Shown here piece after piece: positions 51,081 to 59,136 of a stretch of DNA of 64,000 bases; position 1 is the stretch's first letter, and each line of letters starts with the position of its first letter. The stretch is from NCBI RefSeq assembly GCF_020447265.1, contig NZ_JAJADR010000001.1, positions 1,569,264-1,633,263 on the forward strand, in the 5' to 3' direction. Made by a program: the position numbers and the translations under genes. The notes below the pieces were generated by a model. That model had not been told where the DNA came from, searched no databases, and saw only the letters and a list, made by a program, of their open reading frames with translations. This stretch comes from Hymenobacter lucidus. Its GTDB lineage: Bacteria; Bacteroidota; Bacteroidia; Cytophagales; Hymenobacteraceae.

Positions 51081-51995
51081 ATGATGCGTTTCCCGTTTCC
51101 GCTGTCGGTGCTGCTGTTGCTCACATTGCTGCTTGTTGCCGGCTGCCAGTCCAATGATAAATCGGTGGTGGCAGTTACTGTCGCCCCGCAGCAGGTCACC
51201 GACGACCTTGGCCATCAGCTCACTATTCCGGCCCGGCCGCGCCGCATTATGTCTTTGGCTGCGTCGATGACGGAAATGCTCTACGCCGTGGCCGATACGG
51301 CCACCATCGTGGCCCGCACCCAGGTGTGCGACTATCCGAAGGCGGTCCTGCGCAAGCCTGTCATCAGCAGCTACCCGCTTGATCTGGAAGGCCTCGTGGC
51401 CCTGCATCCCGATGTAGTGTTTACCGTGGAAGGCATTACTTCGCTCGATGACATTGCCCGCCTCGAAAAGCTCGGTATCCCGGTGTATTGCCAGCGCTAC
51501 TCGAAAGTAACCGACATCCTGCGCGGCCTCACCGACCTGGGCCGCCTGCTCGGCCGCGCCCCGCAGGCCAAATACCTGGTTGATTCGTTGGCCACCGAGT
51601 TGAAAAGTCTGGAACAAAGCGTCGCACCTGCCCCGGTGCGGCCCCGCGTACTGGCCATTACCTGGCAAGATCCGATTTATGTCTACGGCGAGAATACGCT
51701 CTTCACCGACCGAATTCGCCTGGCTGGGGGCCAGAACGCCGTAACCGAGCATTTCGCCCAGCCTTACCCGGCCCTGACCCGCGAGTATATCCTGAAGCTT
51801 AACCCCGACGTGCTCATCGGTGGCAGCTTCGGCAAGCTGGATAGCACCTTCTTCAAAAGCTACCCCGAGCTAAAACGGATAAAAGCCTACCAGACCCGCC
51901 GCGTCTACGGCATCACTGGCGACCTGATGGAACGGCCCAGCCCGCGGGTGGCCGAGTCGGTGCGGGAGCTGCAACGCCTGCTGCGCACCCCATGA
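51081..51995 (+). CDS. Metal-chelate/cobalamin-type ABC transporter substrate-binding lipoprotein
   Basis: A 304-residue protein, ATG 51081 (MMRFPFPLSVLLLLTLLLVAGC), with a lipobox Cys. The mature protein has TDDLGHQLTIPARPRRIMSLAASMTEMLYAVADTATIVARTQVCDYP, the BtuF/FecB opening for helical-backbone metal receptors, plus LEGLVALHPDVVFT and the later LNPDVLIGGS. It binds a cobalamin, haem or ferric-siderophore; which one is unknown, and no riboswitch was found. The TGA overlaps the permease ATG as ATGA, so the two are coupled. No ABC ATPase gene follows in this window, so the partner must be elsewhere. Confidence 0.93.
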   Translation: MMRFPFPLSVLLLLTLLLVAGCQSNDKSVVAVTVAPQQVTDDLGHQLTIPARPRRIMSLAASMTEMLYAVADTATIVARTQVCDYPKAVLRKPVISSYPLDLEGLVALHPDVVFTVEGITSLDDIARLEKLGIPVYCQRYSKVTDILRGLTDLGRLLGRAPQAKYLVDSLATELKSLEQSVAPAPVRPRVLAITWQDPIYVYGENTLFTDRIRLAGGQNAVTEHFAQPYPALTREYILKLNPDVLIGGSFGKLDSTFFKSYPELKRIKAYQTRRVYGITGDLMERPSPRVAESVRELQRLLRTP

Positions 51996-52999
51996 GCCGC
52001 CACGCCGCGCCCTGGATTCTGGCCAGCCTCGTGCTGATGGCCGTGCTGGTTGTGCTGGGCCTGCGCATCGGCAGCTTCGCCACCGATTATGCCTTCATCG
52101 GCCGCACGCTGCTGCACTACAATCCCCAGGAACCGACCCAGCTGGCGTTGGTCGAGCTGCGGCTGCCGCGCATCGTTATGGCGCTGCTGGCTGGTGCGGG
52201 GCTGGCCCTCAGCGGCTATCTAATGCAGGCCATGGTCAATAATTCTCTGGCTGACCCGTATTTGCTGGGCACGGCCTCGGGTGCTTCGCTGGGGGCTATT
52301 CTCTGCTTTTCGCTGCTTACTAACCTCACCGTGGCCGGCATCTACCTGCCACCGCTGGCTGCCTTGGCCGGCGCGCTGCTCACTACGCTGCTCGTGGTGG
52401 CGTTGGGCAGTCAGCGCGGGCAACTCATTCCGGGGCAGCTGCTGCTTTCGGGCGTGGCCATCAGCTCGCTCACGGCAGCGCTGGGCGGGTTGCTGTCTTT
52501 TCTGTCCAGCTCCGAAGGCCAGCTGCGCACGGTGGTGTTCTGGGCCATGGGCAGCTTCGAGCGGGCCGGTTGGGACGTGCTGCCCTACCCGGCCGGGGCC
52601 GTAGCGGTGGCGCTGGTGCTGCTGGTTTTCCTGCAAAAAGACCTCAACGTGCTGCTCCTGGGCGAAGAGCGGGCCCAAACGCTGGGCGTACACGTGGCCC
52701 GCACCCGCTGGATTCTGGTGGTCATGGCCGCCGCGCTTACGGGCTGTGTGGTAGCGCTTTGCGGGCCGGTAGGCTTCGTTGGCCTCATGGTGCCCCACCT
52801 CACGCGCTGGCTGCTGGGCGTTACGGGCCGGGCCAATCTGCTGTTCTGCGCTCTGCTCGGGGCCGACTTCCTGCTGGGCTGCGACTTGCTGGCCCGTCTG
52901 CTCTACCCGCCGGCCGGCTTGCCCGTGGGCCTTATCACGGCCTTATTCGGCGTACCGTTCTTCGTATATTTGCTGCGCAAAAAGCGCGTGGCGCTTTAA
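51992..52999 (+). CDS. FecCD-family ABC transporter permease
   Basis: A 335-residue inner-membrane protein, ATG 51992 overlapping the receptor stop (ATGA). LALVELRLPRIVMALLAGAGLALSGYLMQAMVNNSLADPYLLGTASGASLG is the conserved FecCD/BtuC core; QLLLSGVAISSL, FWAMGSFERAGWD and LLLGEERAQTLGVHV follow, and CGPVGFVGLMVPHLTRWLLG is the C-terminal coupling segment. About ten helices are expected. It should work as a homodimer with an ATPase and the lipoprotein receptor. The next gene is queD-like, 102 nt later, and not the expected ATPase. Confidence 0.95.
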   Translation: MSRHAAPWILASLVLMAVLVVLGLRIGSFATDYAFIGRTLLHYNPQEPTQLALVELRLPRIVMALLAGAGLALSGYLMQAMVNNSLADPYLLGTASGASLGAILCFSLLTNLTVAGIYLPPLAALAGALLTTLLVVALGSQRGQLIPGQLLLSGVAISSLTAALGGLLSFLSSSEGQLRTVVFWAMGSFERAGWDVLPYPAGAVAVALVLLVFLQKDLNVLLLGEERAQTLGVHVARTRWILVVMAAALTGCVVALCGPVGFVGLMVPHLTRWLLGVTGRANLLFCALLGADFLLGCDLLARLLYPPAGLPVGLITALFGVPFFVYLLRKKRVAL

Positions 53000-53101
53000 T
53001 CGGGGAGTTGTTGGGGCATTCAGTGGTCAAAAGCCACCGTTTTCAACAATCAGCCAGCAACAAGCAACAGCCACCCCTTCCACACCTCAGTACCGCAACG
53101 A

Positions 53102-53518
53102 ATGATTTACGTCAGCCGGCAGGAGCATTTCAACGCCGCTCACAAGCTCTATAACCCTTCTTGGACCGAGGAGCGCAATAAAGAAGTGTTTGGGCCCTGT
53201 GCCAACACCAACTGGCACGGCCACAACTACGACCTCATCGTAACTGTGAAAGGCCAGCCCGATCCGGAAACCGGCTTCGTCATCGACCTTAAGCAGCTCA
53301 GCACCCTCATCCGGGAGCATGTTGTGGACCAGGTCGACCACAAAAACCTTAACCTCGACGTACCCTTCATGGCCGGCCAGCTGGCCAGTACCGAAAACCT
53401 CGTCGTAGCATTCTGGGAAATCCTGAACCGCGAGGTTTCCAAAATCTCCACAGCCAAGCTGCACTGCATCAAGCTCTACGAAACTCCCCGCAATTTCGTG
53501 GAATACTACGGGGAGTAG
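53102..53518 (+). CDS. queD: 6-carboxytetrahydropterin synthase / PTPS family
   Basis: A 138-residue protein, ATG 53102. SRQEHFNAAHKLYNP holds the first zinc His, FGPCANTNWHGHNYDLIV the active Cys and the HGH zinc pair, FVIDLKQLSTLI the Asp, VDHKNLNLD the catalytic Asp-His, STENLVVAFWEIL the Thr/Glu, and LYETPRNFVEYYGE the closing Glu. The Cys sits six residues before the first His, the spacing of true PTPS (C-x5-HGH) rather than the shorter C-x3-HGH of many QueD. So 6-pyruvoyl-tetrahydropterin synthase or a bifunctional enzyme is possible. No other queuosine or folate genes are adjacent. Confidence 0.9.
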   Translation: MIYVSRQEHFNAAHKLYNPSWTEERNKEVFGPCANTNWHGHNYDLIVTVKGQPDPETGFVIDLKQLSTLIREHVVDQVDHKNLNLDVPFMAGQLASTENLVVAFWEILNREVSKISTAKLHCIKLYETPRNFVEYYGE

Positions 53519-53536
53519 AATGCCAAACCTGGTAGT

Positions 53537-53626
53537 GTCATGCTGAGCGAAGCCGAAGCATCTCTACCGCCAAAGTAACTCTGATTACCAGTGCAGTAGA
53601 GATGCTTCGGCTTCGCTCAGCATGAC
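53537..53626. repeat. Palindromic element with perfect 31-bp arms (GTCATGCTGAGC type)
   Basis: The left arm (53537-53567, GTCATGCTGAGCGAAGCCGA...) is an exact reverse complement of the right arm (53596-53626). The 28-nt centre, from CGCCAAAGTAAC to CCAGTGCA, matches the centre of the element at 56341-56456. It lies between queD and lpxB. Confidence 0.9.
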
Positions 53627-53670
53627 GTAATAATTTCCAGATAGGCTTTAATCAGCCGCATTTCAATTGA

Positions 53671-54780
53671 ATGAAATACTACCTGATTGCTGGTGAGCGT
53701 TCCGGCGACTTCCACGCTTCCCACCTCATGCGCGAGCTGCGCCAGCAGGACCCCGAAGCCGAGTTTCGCGGCTGGGGCGGCGACATGATGCAGGCCCAGG
53801 GCGGCACGCTCGTGCACCACTACCAGGAAATGGCCATTATGGGCTTCTGGGAAGCAGCTACCAGCATCCTCAAGTTCCGGGGCTACCTCAAGGAGTGCCA
53901 GCGCGACATTCAGGCCTACCAGCCCGACGTAGTCATTCTGGTGGATTACGCCGGCTTCAACATGCGGGTGGCCAAGTTTGCCAAAGAGCAGGGCTTCAAG
54001 GTGTTCTACTACATTTCACCCAAAATCTGGGCCTGGAATCAGGGCCGCGTGCACCAGGTGAAGGCCCTGGTAGACAAGATGTTCGTCATTCTGCCCTTCG
54101 AGGCCGAGTTCTACCAGCGCTTCGACTACAAGGTAGATTACATCGGCAACCCTACCGTGGATGCCATTGCCGAGCATGTACCTTCCGCCGATTTCTACCA
54201 GCGCAACAACCTCGACCCTCAGCGGCCTATCATTGCGGTGCTGCCCGGCTCCCGCAAGCAGGAAATTGAGGAGATGCTCTACGAAATGACGGCCATCATC
54301 CCGCCGTTTCTGGATTACCAGTTCGTTGTTGCCGGCGTTACCAACCTCGACCGGAATTACTACGCCAACTTCGAGCGCAACAACGTCCGCATCGTCTTCG
54401 ACCAAACCTACGACCTTCTCACCCACGCCAAGGCCGCCCTGGTCACCAGCGGCACTGCCACGCTGGAAACGGCCCTATTCAATGTGCCCCAGGTAGTGTG
54501 CTACCGCACCAGTGCCGTTTCCTATGCCATTGGCAAGGCTGTTATCAAGGTGCCCTACATTTCGTTGGTCAACCTTATTGCCGGTAAGGAAGTGGTAAAG
54601 GAGCTCATCCAGGGCGAATTTAATTCCCGCAACCTCGTGACGGAGCTCAAAAAGGTGCTGCAGGATGAGGATTTCATTGCCCGGCAAAAGGCCGGCTACG
54701 CTGAACTGCAGGAAAAGCTGGGCCGCAACAACGCCGCCAAGAAAGCAGCAGAGTTGATGGTGGGTTATTTAAAGAAGTAG
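53671..54780 (+). CDS. lpxB: Lipid-A-disaccharide synthase
   Basis: A 369-residue protein of normal family length, ATG 53671. YYLIAGERSGDFHASHLMREL is the N-terminal GExSGD motif, then FRGWGGDMMQ, QEMAIMGFWEA (MAVMGFxE), VDYAGFNMRVAKFAK, YYISPKIWAWNQGRV (SPxxWAW), DYIGNPTVDAI and VLPGSRKQEI (LPGSR) follow in order. It condenses UDP-2,3-diacylglucosamine with lipid X in lipid A synthesis at the inner membrane. The end has TSGTATLETAL and a normal KK C-terminus. It is monocistronic, ended by the long hairpin at 54845-54918. Confidence 0.97.
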   Translation: MKYYLIAGERSGDFHASHLMRELRQQDPEAEFRGWGGDMMQAQGGTLVHHYQEMAIMGFWEAATSILKFRGYLKECQRDIQAYQPDVVILVDYAGFNMRVAKFAKEQGFKVFYYISPKIWAWNQGRVHQVKALVDKMFVILPFEAEFYQRFDYKVDYIGNPTVDAIAEHVPSADFYQRNNLDPQRPIIAVLPGSRKQEIEEMLYEMTAIIPPFLDYQFVVAGVTNLDRNYYANFERNNVRIVFDQTYDLLTHAKAALVTSGTATLETALFNVPQVVCYRTSAVSYAIGKAVIKVPYISLVNLIAGKEVVKELIQGEFNSRNLVTELKKVLQDEDFIARQKAGYAELQEKLGRNNAAKKAAELMVGYLKK

Positions 54781-54844
54781 GAATAGAGAAATTCTCGTCC
54801 GAGCCCAGTGGCTTTGGTGATGATAGATTGAAATCCGTAAATTC

Positions 54845-54918
54845 TACGACTACGATTACAAGAGAAAAGCCCCGGCAGGACATCCTGCCGGGGCTTTTCT
54901 CTTGTAATCGTAGTCGTA
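54845..54918. terminator. Long perfect hairpin terminator between lpxB and clpX
   Basis: Two 36-nt arms (54845-54880 and 54883-54918) are exact reverse complements separated by only CA. The inner part is AAAAGCCCCGGCAGGA and complement, a classic bidirectional terminator; the outer 20 bp (TACGACTACGATTACAAGAG) are extra. Serves convergent lpxB and clpX. Confidence 0.9.
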
Positions 54919-54919
54919 T

Positions 54920-56149
54920 TTAGGCCGCACGCAGCTGCTTCAGCGGCGACTTCTCAAACTTACTCTGGGCGTAGTCCAAGTCGATAATCAGCTCCTTAGC
55001 ATCGGTGTCCGAGGGCATGTCAAACATGGCGTCGGTCATGATGCTCTCGCAGATGCTGCGCAGGCCACGGGCACCCAGGCGGTACTCGTCGGCTTTCACT
55101 ACAATATACTCCAGGGCTTCCTCGGTGAAGGTTAGCTCGATGTTTTCCATCTCAAACAGGCGGCCATACTGCTTCACAATCGAGTTTTTCGGCTCAGTCA
55201 GGATTTTGCGCAGCGTGGCGTGGTCGAGTGGGTTGAGGTGGGTAAGCACTGGTAGGCGGCCAATCAGCTCCGGAATCAAACCAAAAGCCTTCAGATCCAC
55301 GGCCGTGATGTAGCGCAGGAAGTTATTGGTATCAACTTTTTCCGACAGCTGCGTCTTGGCAAAGCCCATGGGCTTCGTGTTCAGGCGGCTCTTGATGATC
55401 CGGTCGATACCCACGAATGCGCCACCGCAGATGAAGAGGATATTCTCGGTGTTCACCGTAATCATCTTCTGCTCGGGGTGCTTGCGGCCACCGTGGGGCG
55501 GCACGTTTACTGTGGTGCCTTCGAGCAGCTTCAGCATGGCCTGCTGCACACCCTCGCCGCTCACGTCGCGCGTGATGCTGGGGTTGTCGCTCTTGCGGGC
55601 AATTTTATCCACCTCGTCGATGTACACGATGCCCCGCTCGGCGGCTTCCACGTTGTAGTCGGCGGCTTGCAACAGGCGGGTCAGGATGCTTTCCACGTCT
55701 TCGCCCACGTAGCCGGCCTCGGTTAGCACGGTGGCGTCGGCAATGCAGAAAGGCACCTGCAGGATGTTGGCCAGCATTTTGGCCAGGAAGGTTTTGCCCG
55801 TGCCGGTTTCGCCCACCATGATGATGTTCGACTTTTCAATCGTCACTTCGTCCTTGCCAGCGGTTTTGGGCTGCATCAGGCGCTTGTAGTGGTTGTATAC
55901 CGCCACCGACATTACCTTTTTGGCCTCATCCTGGCCCACCACGTACTGGTCCAGATATTCCTTCATTTCCCGGGGTTTCACCAGGTTAAACTTGGGCGTC
56001 TTGGAGTTCGAGCGGATCTTGTTCTCCTCGTTCAGTATCTGCTGGGCCTGACCCACGCACCGCTCACAGATGTGCGCGTTGATGCCGGAAATCATGACCG
56101 AGACATCTTTTTTGCTCTTACCGCAGAAGGAGCACGTTATATCTGCCAT
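54920..56149 (-). CDS. clpX: ATP-dependent Clp protease ATP-binding subunit ClpX
   Basis: A 409-residue AAA+ unfoldase, ATG 56149. The N-terminal zinc domain has [11 protein letters not shown] and HICERC (four Cys). Then come [23 protein letters not shown], Walker [38 protein letters not shown], Walker [14 protein letters not shown], the [19 protein letters not shown] pore-2 region and GFAK-like tail IGF/GxxG loops in normal order. It unfolds tagged proteins and feeds them to ClpP, whose gene lies 330 nt upstream. Unlike in many bacteria it has its own promoter, TACCTTTG at 56211-56218, after a terminator at 56275-56314. Confidence 0.97.
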   Translation of the reverse strand: MADITCSFCGKSKKDVSVMISGINAHICERCVGQAQQILNEENKIRSNSKTPKFNLVKPREMKEYLDQYVVGQDEAKKVMSVAVYNHYKRLMQPKTAGKDEVTIEKSNIIMVGETGTGKTFLAKMLANILQVPFCIADATVLTEAGYVGEDVESILTRLLQAADYNVEAAERGIVYIDEVDKIARKSDNPSITRDVSGEGVQQAMLKLLEGTTVNVPPHGGRKHPEQKMITVNTENILFICGGAFVGIDRIIKSRLNTKPMGFAKTQLSEKVDTNNFLRYITAVDLKAFGLIPELIGRLPVLTHLNPLDHATLRKILTEPKNSIVKQYGRLFEMENIELTFTEEALEYIVVKADEYRLGARGLRSICESIMTDAMFDMPSDTDAKELIIDLDYAQSKFEKSPLKQLRAA

Positions 56150-56210
56150 TGCTAGGACTCTCAGGATAGGTAGGAAGCCTCGTTTGGAATAAGGCTACCT
56201 CAAAGGTACG

Positions 56211-56218
56211 AAAACGCA
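56211..56218 (-). promoter_or_regulatory. -7 box of clpX
   Basis: TACCTTTG on the minus strand (exact TAnnTTTG) lies 61 nt before the clpX ATG and downstream of the 56275-56314 terminator, so clpX has a private promoter. The -33 side is a T-rich TTTTTTTGC. Confidence 0.6.
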
Positions 56219-56274
56219 AACGCCGAGCGCAGCAAAAAAAGTTGCTAACTGTTGGGCCTCTACTTAAAAGAACC

Positions 56275-56314
56275 AAAAGCCCGCCCTCGGGTTGTCAACC
56301 GAAAGCGGGCTTTT
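56275..56314 (-). terminator. Terminator between clpP and clpX
   Basis: AAAAGCCCGC and GCGGGCTTTT frame an inner CTCGGGTTG / CAACCGAAAG stem. Flanking A and T runs on both strands fit a strong terminator; on the minus strand it follows clpP and the repeat 56341-56456. Confidence 0.75.
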
Positions 56315-56340
56315 TAGTGTTTGTCAAGGCTGACATAGAA

Positions 56341-56456
56341 CGTCATTCCGAGGCCCAGCTAAGGAATCTTGCGTGCAGTAGTAATCAAATTACTTTGGCG
56401 ACGTCAGCACGCGAGATGTCTCGTCTCTGCTTGAAACGCAGAATGCTCGACATGAC
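56341..56456. repeat. Palindromic element sharing its core with 53537-53626
   Basis: The left end CGTCATTCCGAGGCCCAGCT runs on to AAGGAATCTTGCGTGC; the right end holds GCACGCGAGATG ... TCGACATGAC. The centre, read on the minus strand, is CGCCAAAGTAATTTGATTAC then TACTGCA, matching ~23 of 28 bases of the loop of 53537-53626 although the arms differ. Confidence 0.75.
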
Positions 56457-56478
56457 ATTCTGAAGGAGCAAGAACAGC

Positions 56479-57186
56479 TTACGCCGTCTTCTTTTCCAGC
56501 ACTTCGTCAATCAGGCCGTACTCTTTGGCTTCGTCGGCACGCATCCAGTAGTCACGCTCCGAGTTGTCGTAGATTTCCTGGTAGGTTTTGCCGCTGTGCT
56601 TGGCCAGAATGTCGTACAGCTCTTTCTTCAGCTTGAGAATCTCACGAGCCGTGATTTCAATGTCCGTCGACTGGCCCTGCGCACCACCCGAGGGCTGGTG
56701 AATCATGACGCGGGCGTGGGGCAGGGCGGAGCGTTTGTCTTTGGCACCACCGGCTAGCAGCACAGCGCCCATCGAGGCCGCCAAGCCGGTGCAGATGGTG
56801 GCCACATCGGGACCCACGTACTGCATCGTGTCGTAAATACCTAGGCCGGCATATACCGAGCCACCGGGCGAGTTGATGTAGAGCAGAATGTCCTTCTTGG
56901 CATCGGCCGACTCCAGGAAGAGCAGCTGAGCGGTGATGATGTTGGCGATATAGTCGTCAACCGGCGTGCCCAGGAACACGATACGGTCCATGATGAGGCG
57001 GGAGAATACGTCGATTTCGGCGAAGCGCGTGGGGCGTTCCTCAATCACCGAGCGGGTCATACCCGTGGGCAGCATCATGCCCGAGCGCACCTGGCCTTCC
57101 ACGTGGTTCAGGTACTGATCCACGCCCAGACCGCTGAGGCCCTGTCCTTTGACGGCAAATTTGCGGAACTCTTGTTTATTCAGCAT
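56479..57186 (-). CDS. clpP: ATP-dependent Clp protease proteolytic subunit ClpP
   Basis: A 235-residue protein, ATG 57186. [63 protein letters not shown] with the nucleophile Ser, [15 protein letters not shown] with the catalytic His, and [19 protein letters not shown] (Asp side) are complete. The N-terminus is about 30 residues longer than E. coli ClpP's mature form, as a propeptide. It forms the tetradecameric chamber used with ClpX. A terminator separates it from clpX on one side and from tig on the other, so the three genes are neighbours but probably separate units. Confidence 0.97.
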   Translation of the reverse strand: MLNKQEFRKFAVKGQGLSGLGVDQYLNHVEGQVRSGMMLPTGMTRSVIEERPTRFAEIDVFSRLIMDRIVFLGTPVDDYIANIITAQLLFLESADAKKDILLYINSPGGSVYAGLGIYDTMQYVGPDVATICTGLAASMGAVLLAGGAKDKRSALPHARVMIHQPSGGAQGQSTDIEITAREILKLKKELYDILAKHSGKTYQEIYDNSERDYWMRADEAKEYGLIDEVLEKKTA

Positions 57187-57235
57187 GGGAAAAATGTAGG
57201 GTAGAGAAGATTAGAAACAGAACCCGTCGGGCAAC

Positions 57236-57269
57236 AAAAAAGCCCTGACTGGCAAGTAAGGGCTTTTTT
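57236..57269 (-). terminator. Terminator between tig and clpP
   Basis: AAAAAAGCCCT and AGGGCTTTTTT pair over 11 bp with a 12-nt loop. It follows the trigger factor stop on the minus strand by about 35 nt. Confidence 0.85.
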
Positions 57270-57301
57270 GTTGGTTACAAAACCAAGATGCTGGCTAAGG
57301 C

Positions 57302-58633
57302 TTAGCTTGCACCCTGAGTCCGGAAGTCCTCGGCCGAAATCGGGTTGTCATTAACAACAACTTTGCCGCGCAGGTTTTCGATGACTTTCTCTGCCAGAAT
57401 GGCTTCGTACTCGTTCACGTAGTTCTTGCCGTTCTCCTGCCGCAGGAAGTTGTCGGCGAAGCCGCGTACCGACTCCTGCAGTTCCTCGCTGATTTCGGGC
57501 AGGTTGAACTGGCCCATAATCTTCTGCATGGTGCGCTCTACAATCTCGTCGTTCGACACCTTCAGCTCCTGCTCCTCAACCACTTTGTTGCGGATCATGG
57601 ACCACTTCAGCTCCCGCTCGTAGTCGGCGTAGTGCTCTTCCACCTGCTCGGCGGTCAGCTTGCCGGCATTGGCGCGCACTAACCACTTCTTGAAGAACTC
57701 GGTTGGAATCTGCACCGTGGTAGCGTCCACCATCTTGTCGATGATCTGACGATTTACCAGGTTTTCAGCCTCCCGGTCGTAGTTCTCCTGCACCGTGGCG
57801 CGTACTTTCTCGTCGAACTCCTCTTTCGAAGTCACGATGTCTTTGCCGAAAACCTTATCGAACAGCTCCTGGTCGTGCTCGGGCTTAGTGGTGCGGTTGA
57901 TTTTCTCCACGCTTAGCGTGTACTCGCCGCTTACGTTAGCCGCCTCTTCCTTGGAAAGGCCCGAGAAGCTGGCAATGTCGTTGGCGTTGCCGGCGAAGGC
58001 ATCGGCCAGGTCGAAGGTCAGCACGTCGCCGGGCTTCACGCCGATGAATTTGTCAGCACCGTTCTTCACCTTATTGATGGGCAGCAGCACGGGACGCTCG
58101 GTAGCCTCGTCGTCGCCTTTCTTGAGCTTACCGTACAGGTAGTCACCGGCTTCCGAAACCTCGGGGTTGGTGCTTTCGCCAAACTGACGGCCAATCTGGT
58201 CGTAGGTTTCTTCCAGCGTCGCGTCGTCAACCGACACCTGATGACGGTCGATGGTGATGGATTGGTCGGCGGGCAGCTCGAAGTCGGGCAACAGGCCCAG
58301 CTCAAACTGAAAGTCGAAATCCTTATCGGTGTCAAAATTTACTTCGCTGGGCAGGGGCAGGGGCTCACCGAGGATCTTGATGTTGTTTTCCTTAATGTAG
58401 CCGTCCACGGCTTTGCCAAGCAGGCTGTTGATTTCCTCGCCCAGAATGCCTTTGCCGTACATCTTCCGAACCAGACCCACTGGCACTTTGCCGGGGCGGA
58501 ACCCTTTGATTTGTGCCTTTTTGCTGTATTCTTTCAGCTTCTCGTCCACGGCGGGCGAGTAGTCAGCTTCCGTCAGGTGTACTGTCAGGATGGCACTAAG
58601 CTGATCGTCGTTTTTGTCGAAGGAGATATTCAA
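57302..58633 (-). CDS. tig: Trigger factor (ribosome-associated chaperone / PPIase)
   Basis: A 443-residue protein. The start is a TTG at 58633: the sequence then reads MNISFDKNDDQLSAILTVHL, the normal trigger factor N-terminus, and no ATG lies nearby. KAQIKGFRPGKVPVGLVRKMYGKGI is the ribosome-binding GFRPGKVP signature. The FKBP-like PPIase centre is divergent (FSGLSKEEAANVSGEYTLSVEKI), as in other Bacteroidota, and the C-terminal arms follow. It receives nascent chains at the exit tunnel. A TTG start may lower its yield. It sits next to clpP, the usual tig-clpP-clpX order, with tRNA-Leu upstream. Confidence 0.95.
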   Translation of the reverse strand: MNISFDKNDDQLSAILTVHLTEADYSPAVDEKLKEYSKKAQIKGFRPGKVPVGLVRKMYGKGILGEEINSLLGKAVDGYIKENNIKILGEPLPLPSEVNFDTDKDFDFQFELGLLPDFELPADQSITIDRHQVSVDDATLEETYDQIGRQFGESTNPEVSEAGDYLYGKLKKGDDEATERPVLLPINKVKNGADKFIGVKPGDVLTFDLADAFAGNANDIASFSGLSKEEAANVSGEYTLSVEKINRTTKPEHDQELFDKVFGKDIVTSKEEFDEKVRATVQENYDREAENLVNRQIIDKMVDATTVQIPTEFFKKWLVRANAGKLTAEQVEEHYADYERELKWSMIRNKVVEEQELKVSNDEIVERTMQKIMGQFNLPEISEELQESVRGFADNFLRQENGKNYVNEYEAILAEKVIENLRGKVVVNDNPISAEDFRTQGAS

Positions 58634-58678
58634 AACGGGGTCGTCGGTTAAAGTAAACGAATCGGAAGGCGGGCGAAA

Positions 58679-58707
58679 AAGAAACCCCCAACGGGTGGGT
58701 TGAGGGC
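58679..58707 (-). terminator. Terminator after tRNA-Leu
   Basis: On the minus strand CCCTCAAC and GTTGGGGG pair around CCACCC, followed by TTTCTTTTTC. It lies ~28 nt after the tRNA end and would separate the tRNA transcript from tig. Confidence 0.65.
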
Positions 58708-58734
58708 TCAGGTACTCTGTTAAAAATTACTATG

Positions 58735-58816
58735 TGCGGATGGAGGGACTCGAACCCACACGCCTTGCGGCACCAGATCCTAAGTCTGGCACGTCTACCA
58801 ATTTCGCCACATCCGC
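58735..58816 (-). tRNA. tRNA-Leu (anticodon TAG)
   Basis: The minus-strand 82-nt sequence folds as a cloverleaf: acceptor GCGGATG / CATCCGC with discriminator A, a D arm starting TGGCGAAATTGGTAGACG, anticodon stem CCAGA / TCTGG around CTTAGGA (anticodon TAG), a long variable arm TGCCGCAAGGCG typical of tRNA-Leu, and the T arm GTGGGTTCGAGTCCC. CCA is not encoded. A well-formed promoter is directly upstream at 58845-58875. Confidence 0.95.
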
Positions 58817-58844
58817 GGTTCCTCGGCCTCTTGCCTTGGGGGCG

Positions 58845-58875
58845 CAAAGCTACGCAAGCATCCCGAATATTCAAA
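58845..58875 (-). promoter_or_regulatory. Promoter of tRNA-Leu
   Basis: On the minus strand TTTG (58875-58872) is followed after 19 nt by TAGCTTTG (58852-58845), an exact Bacteroidota -33/-7 promoter. The transcript would start near 58838, about 22 nt before the tRNA. Confidence 0.75.
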
Positions 58876-59136
58876 TCGGGAGCCAAAATCGGAATAGAAA
58901 GTAGGAGGAAAGGGTGTGCTGAAAGGGCTAAAATATGGAAAATCAATGCTTTATATTACAGCCAGAACGTCGTTCCGAGCAGCGCAAGCAATGACGGATG
59001 CTTGTAGCTGAACCCAACCCGTAAGGATTTTCAGCTCTGCCGTGTTATAAATCCAGCATTGGCGAAAAACCCGCCGGCCCCTTCGTACTTTCGTAAGCGT
59101 AGTAAACTCCGAAGCTTCCGGCTTCACCCCGCATAC
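58876..59136. other. Intergenic region with a small palindrome remnant and weak spoT promoter
   Basis: A small inverted repeat, CGTCGTTCC ... GCAATGACG, lies at 58969-58997 and resembles the ends of the GTCATTCCGAG family of elements. TACTTTCG at 59086-59093 with TTG at 59059 (24 nt spacing) is a possible weak promoter for the spoT gene. Nothing else is recognised. Confidence 0.4.

Noticed and set aside
56242..56463. 73-residue frame between clpP and clpX
   Set aside because: It runs across a terminator and a palindromic element.
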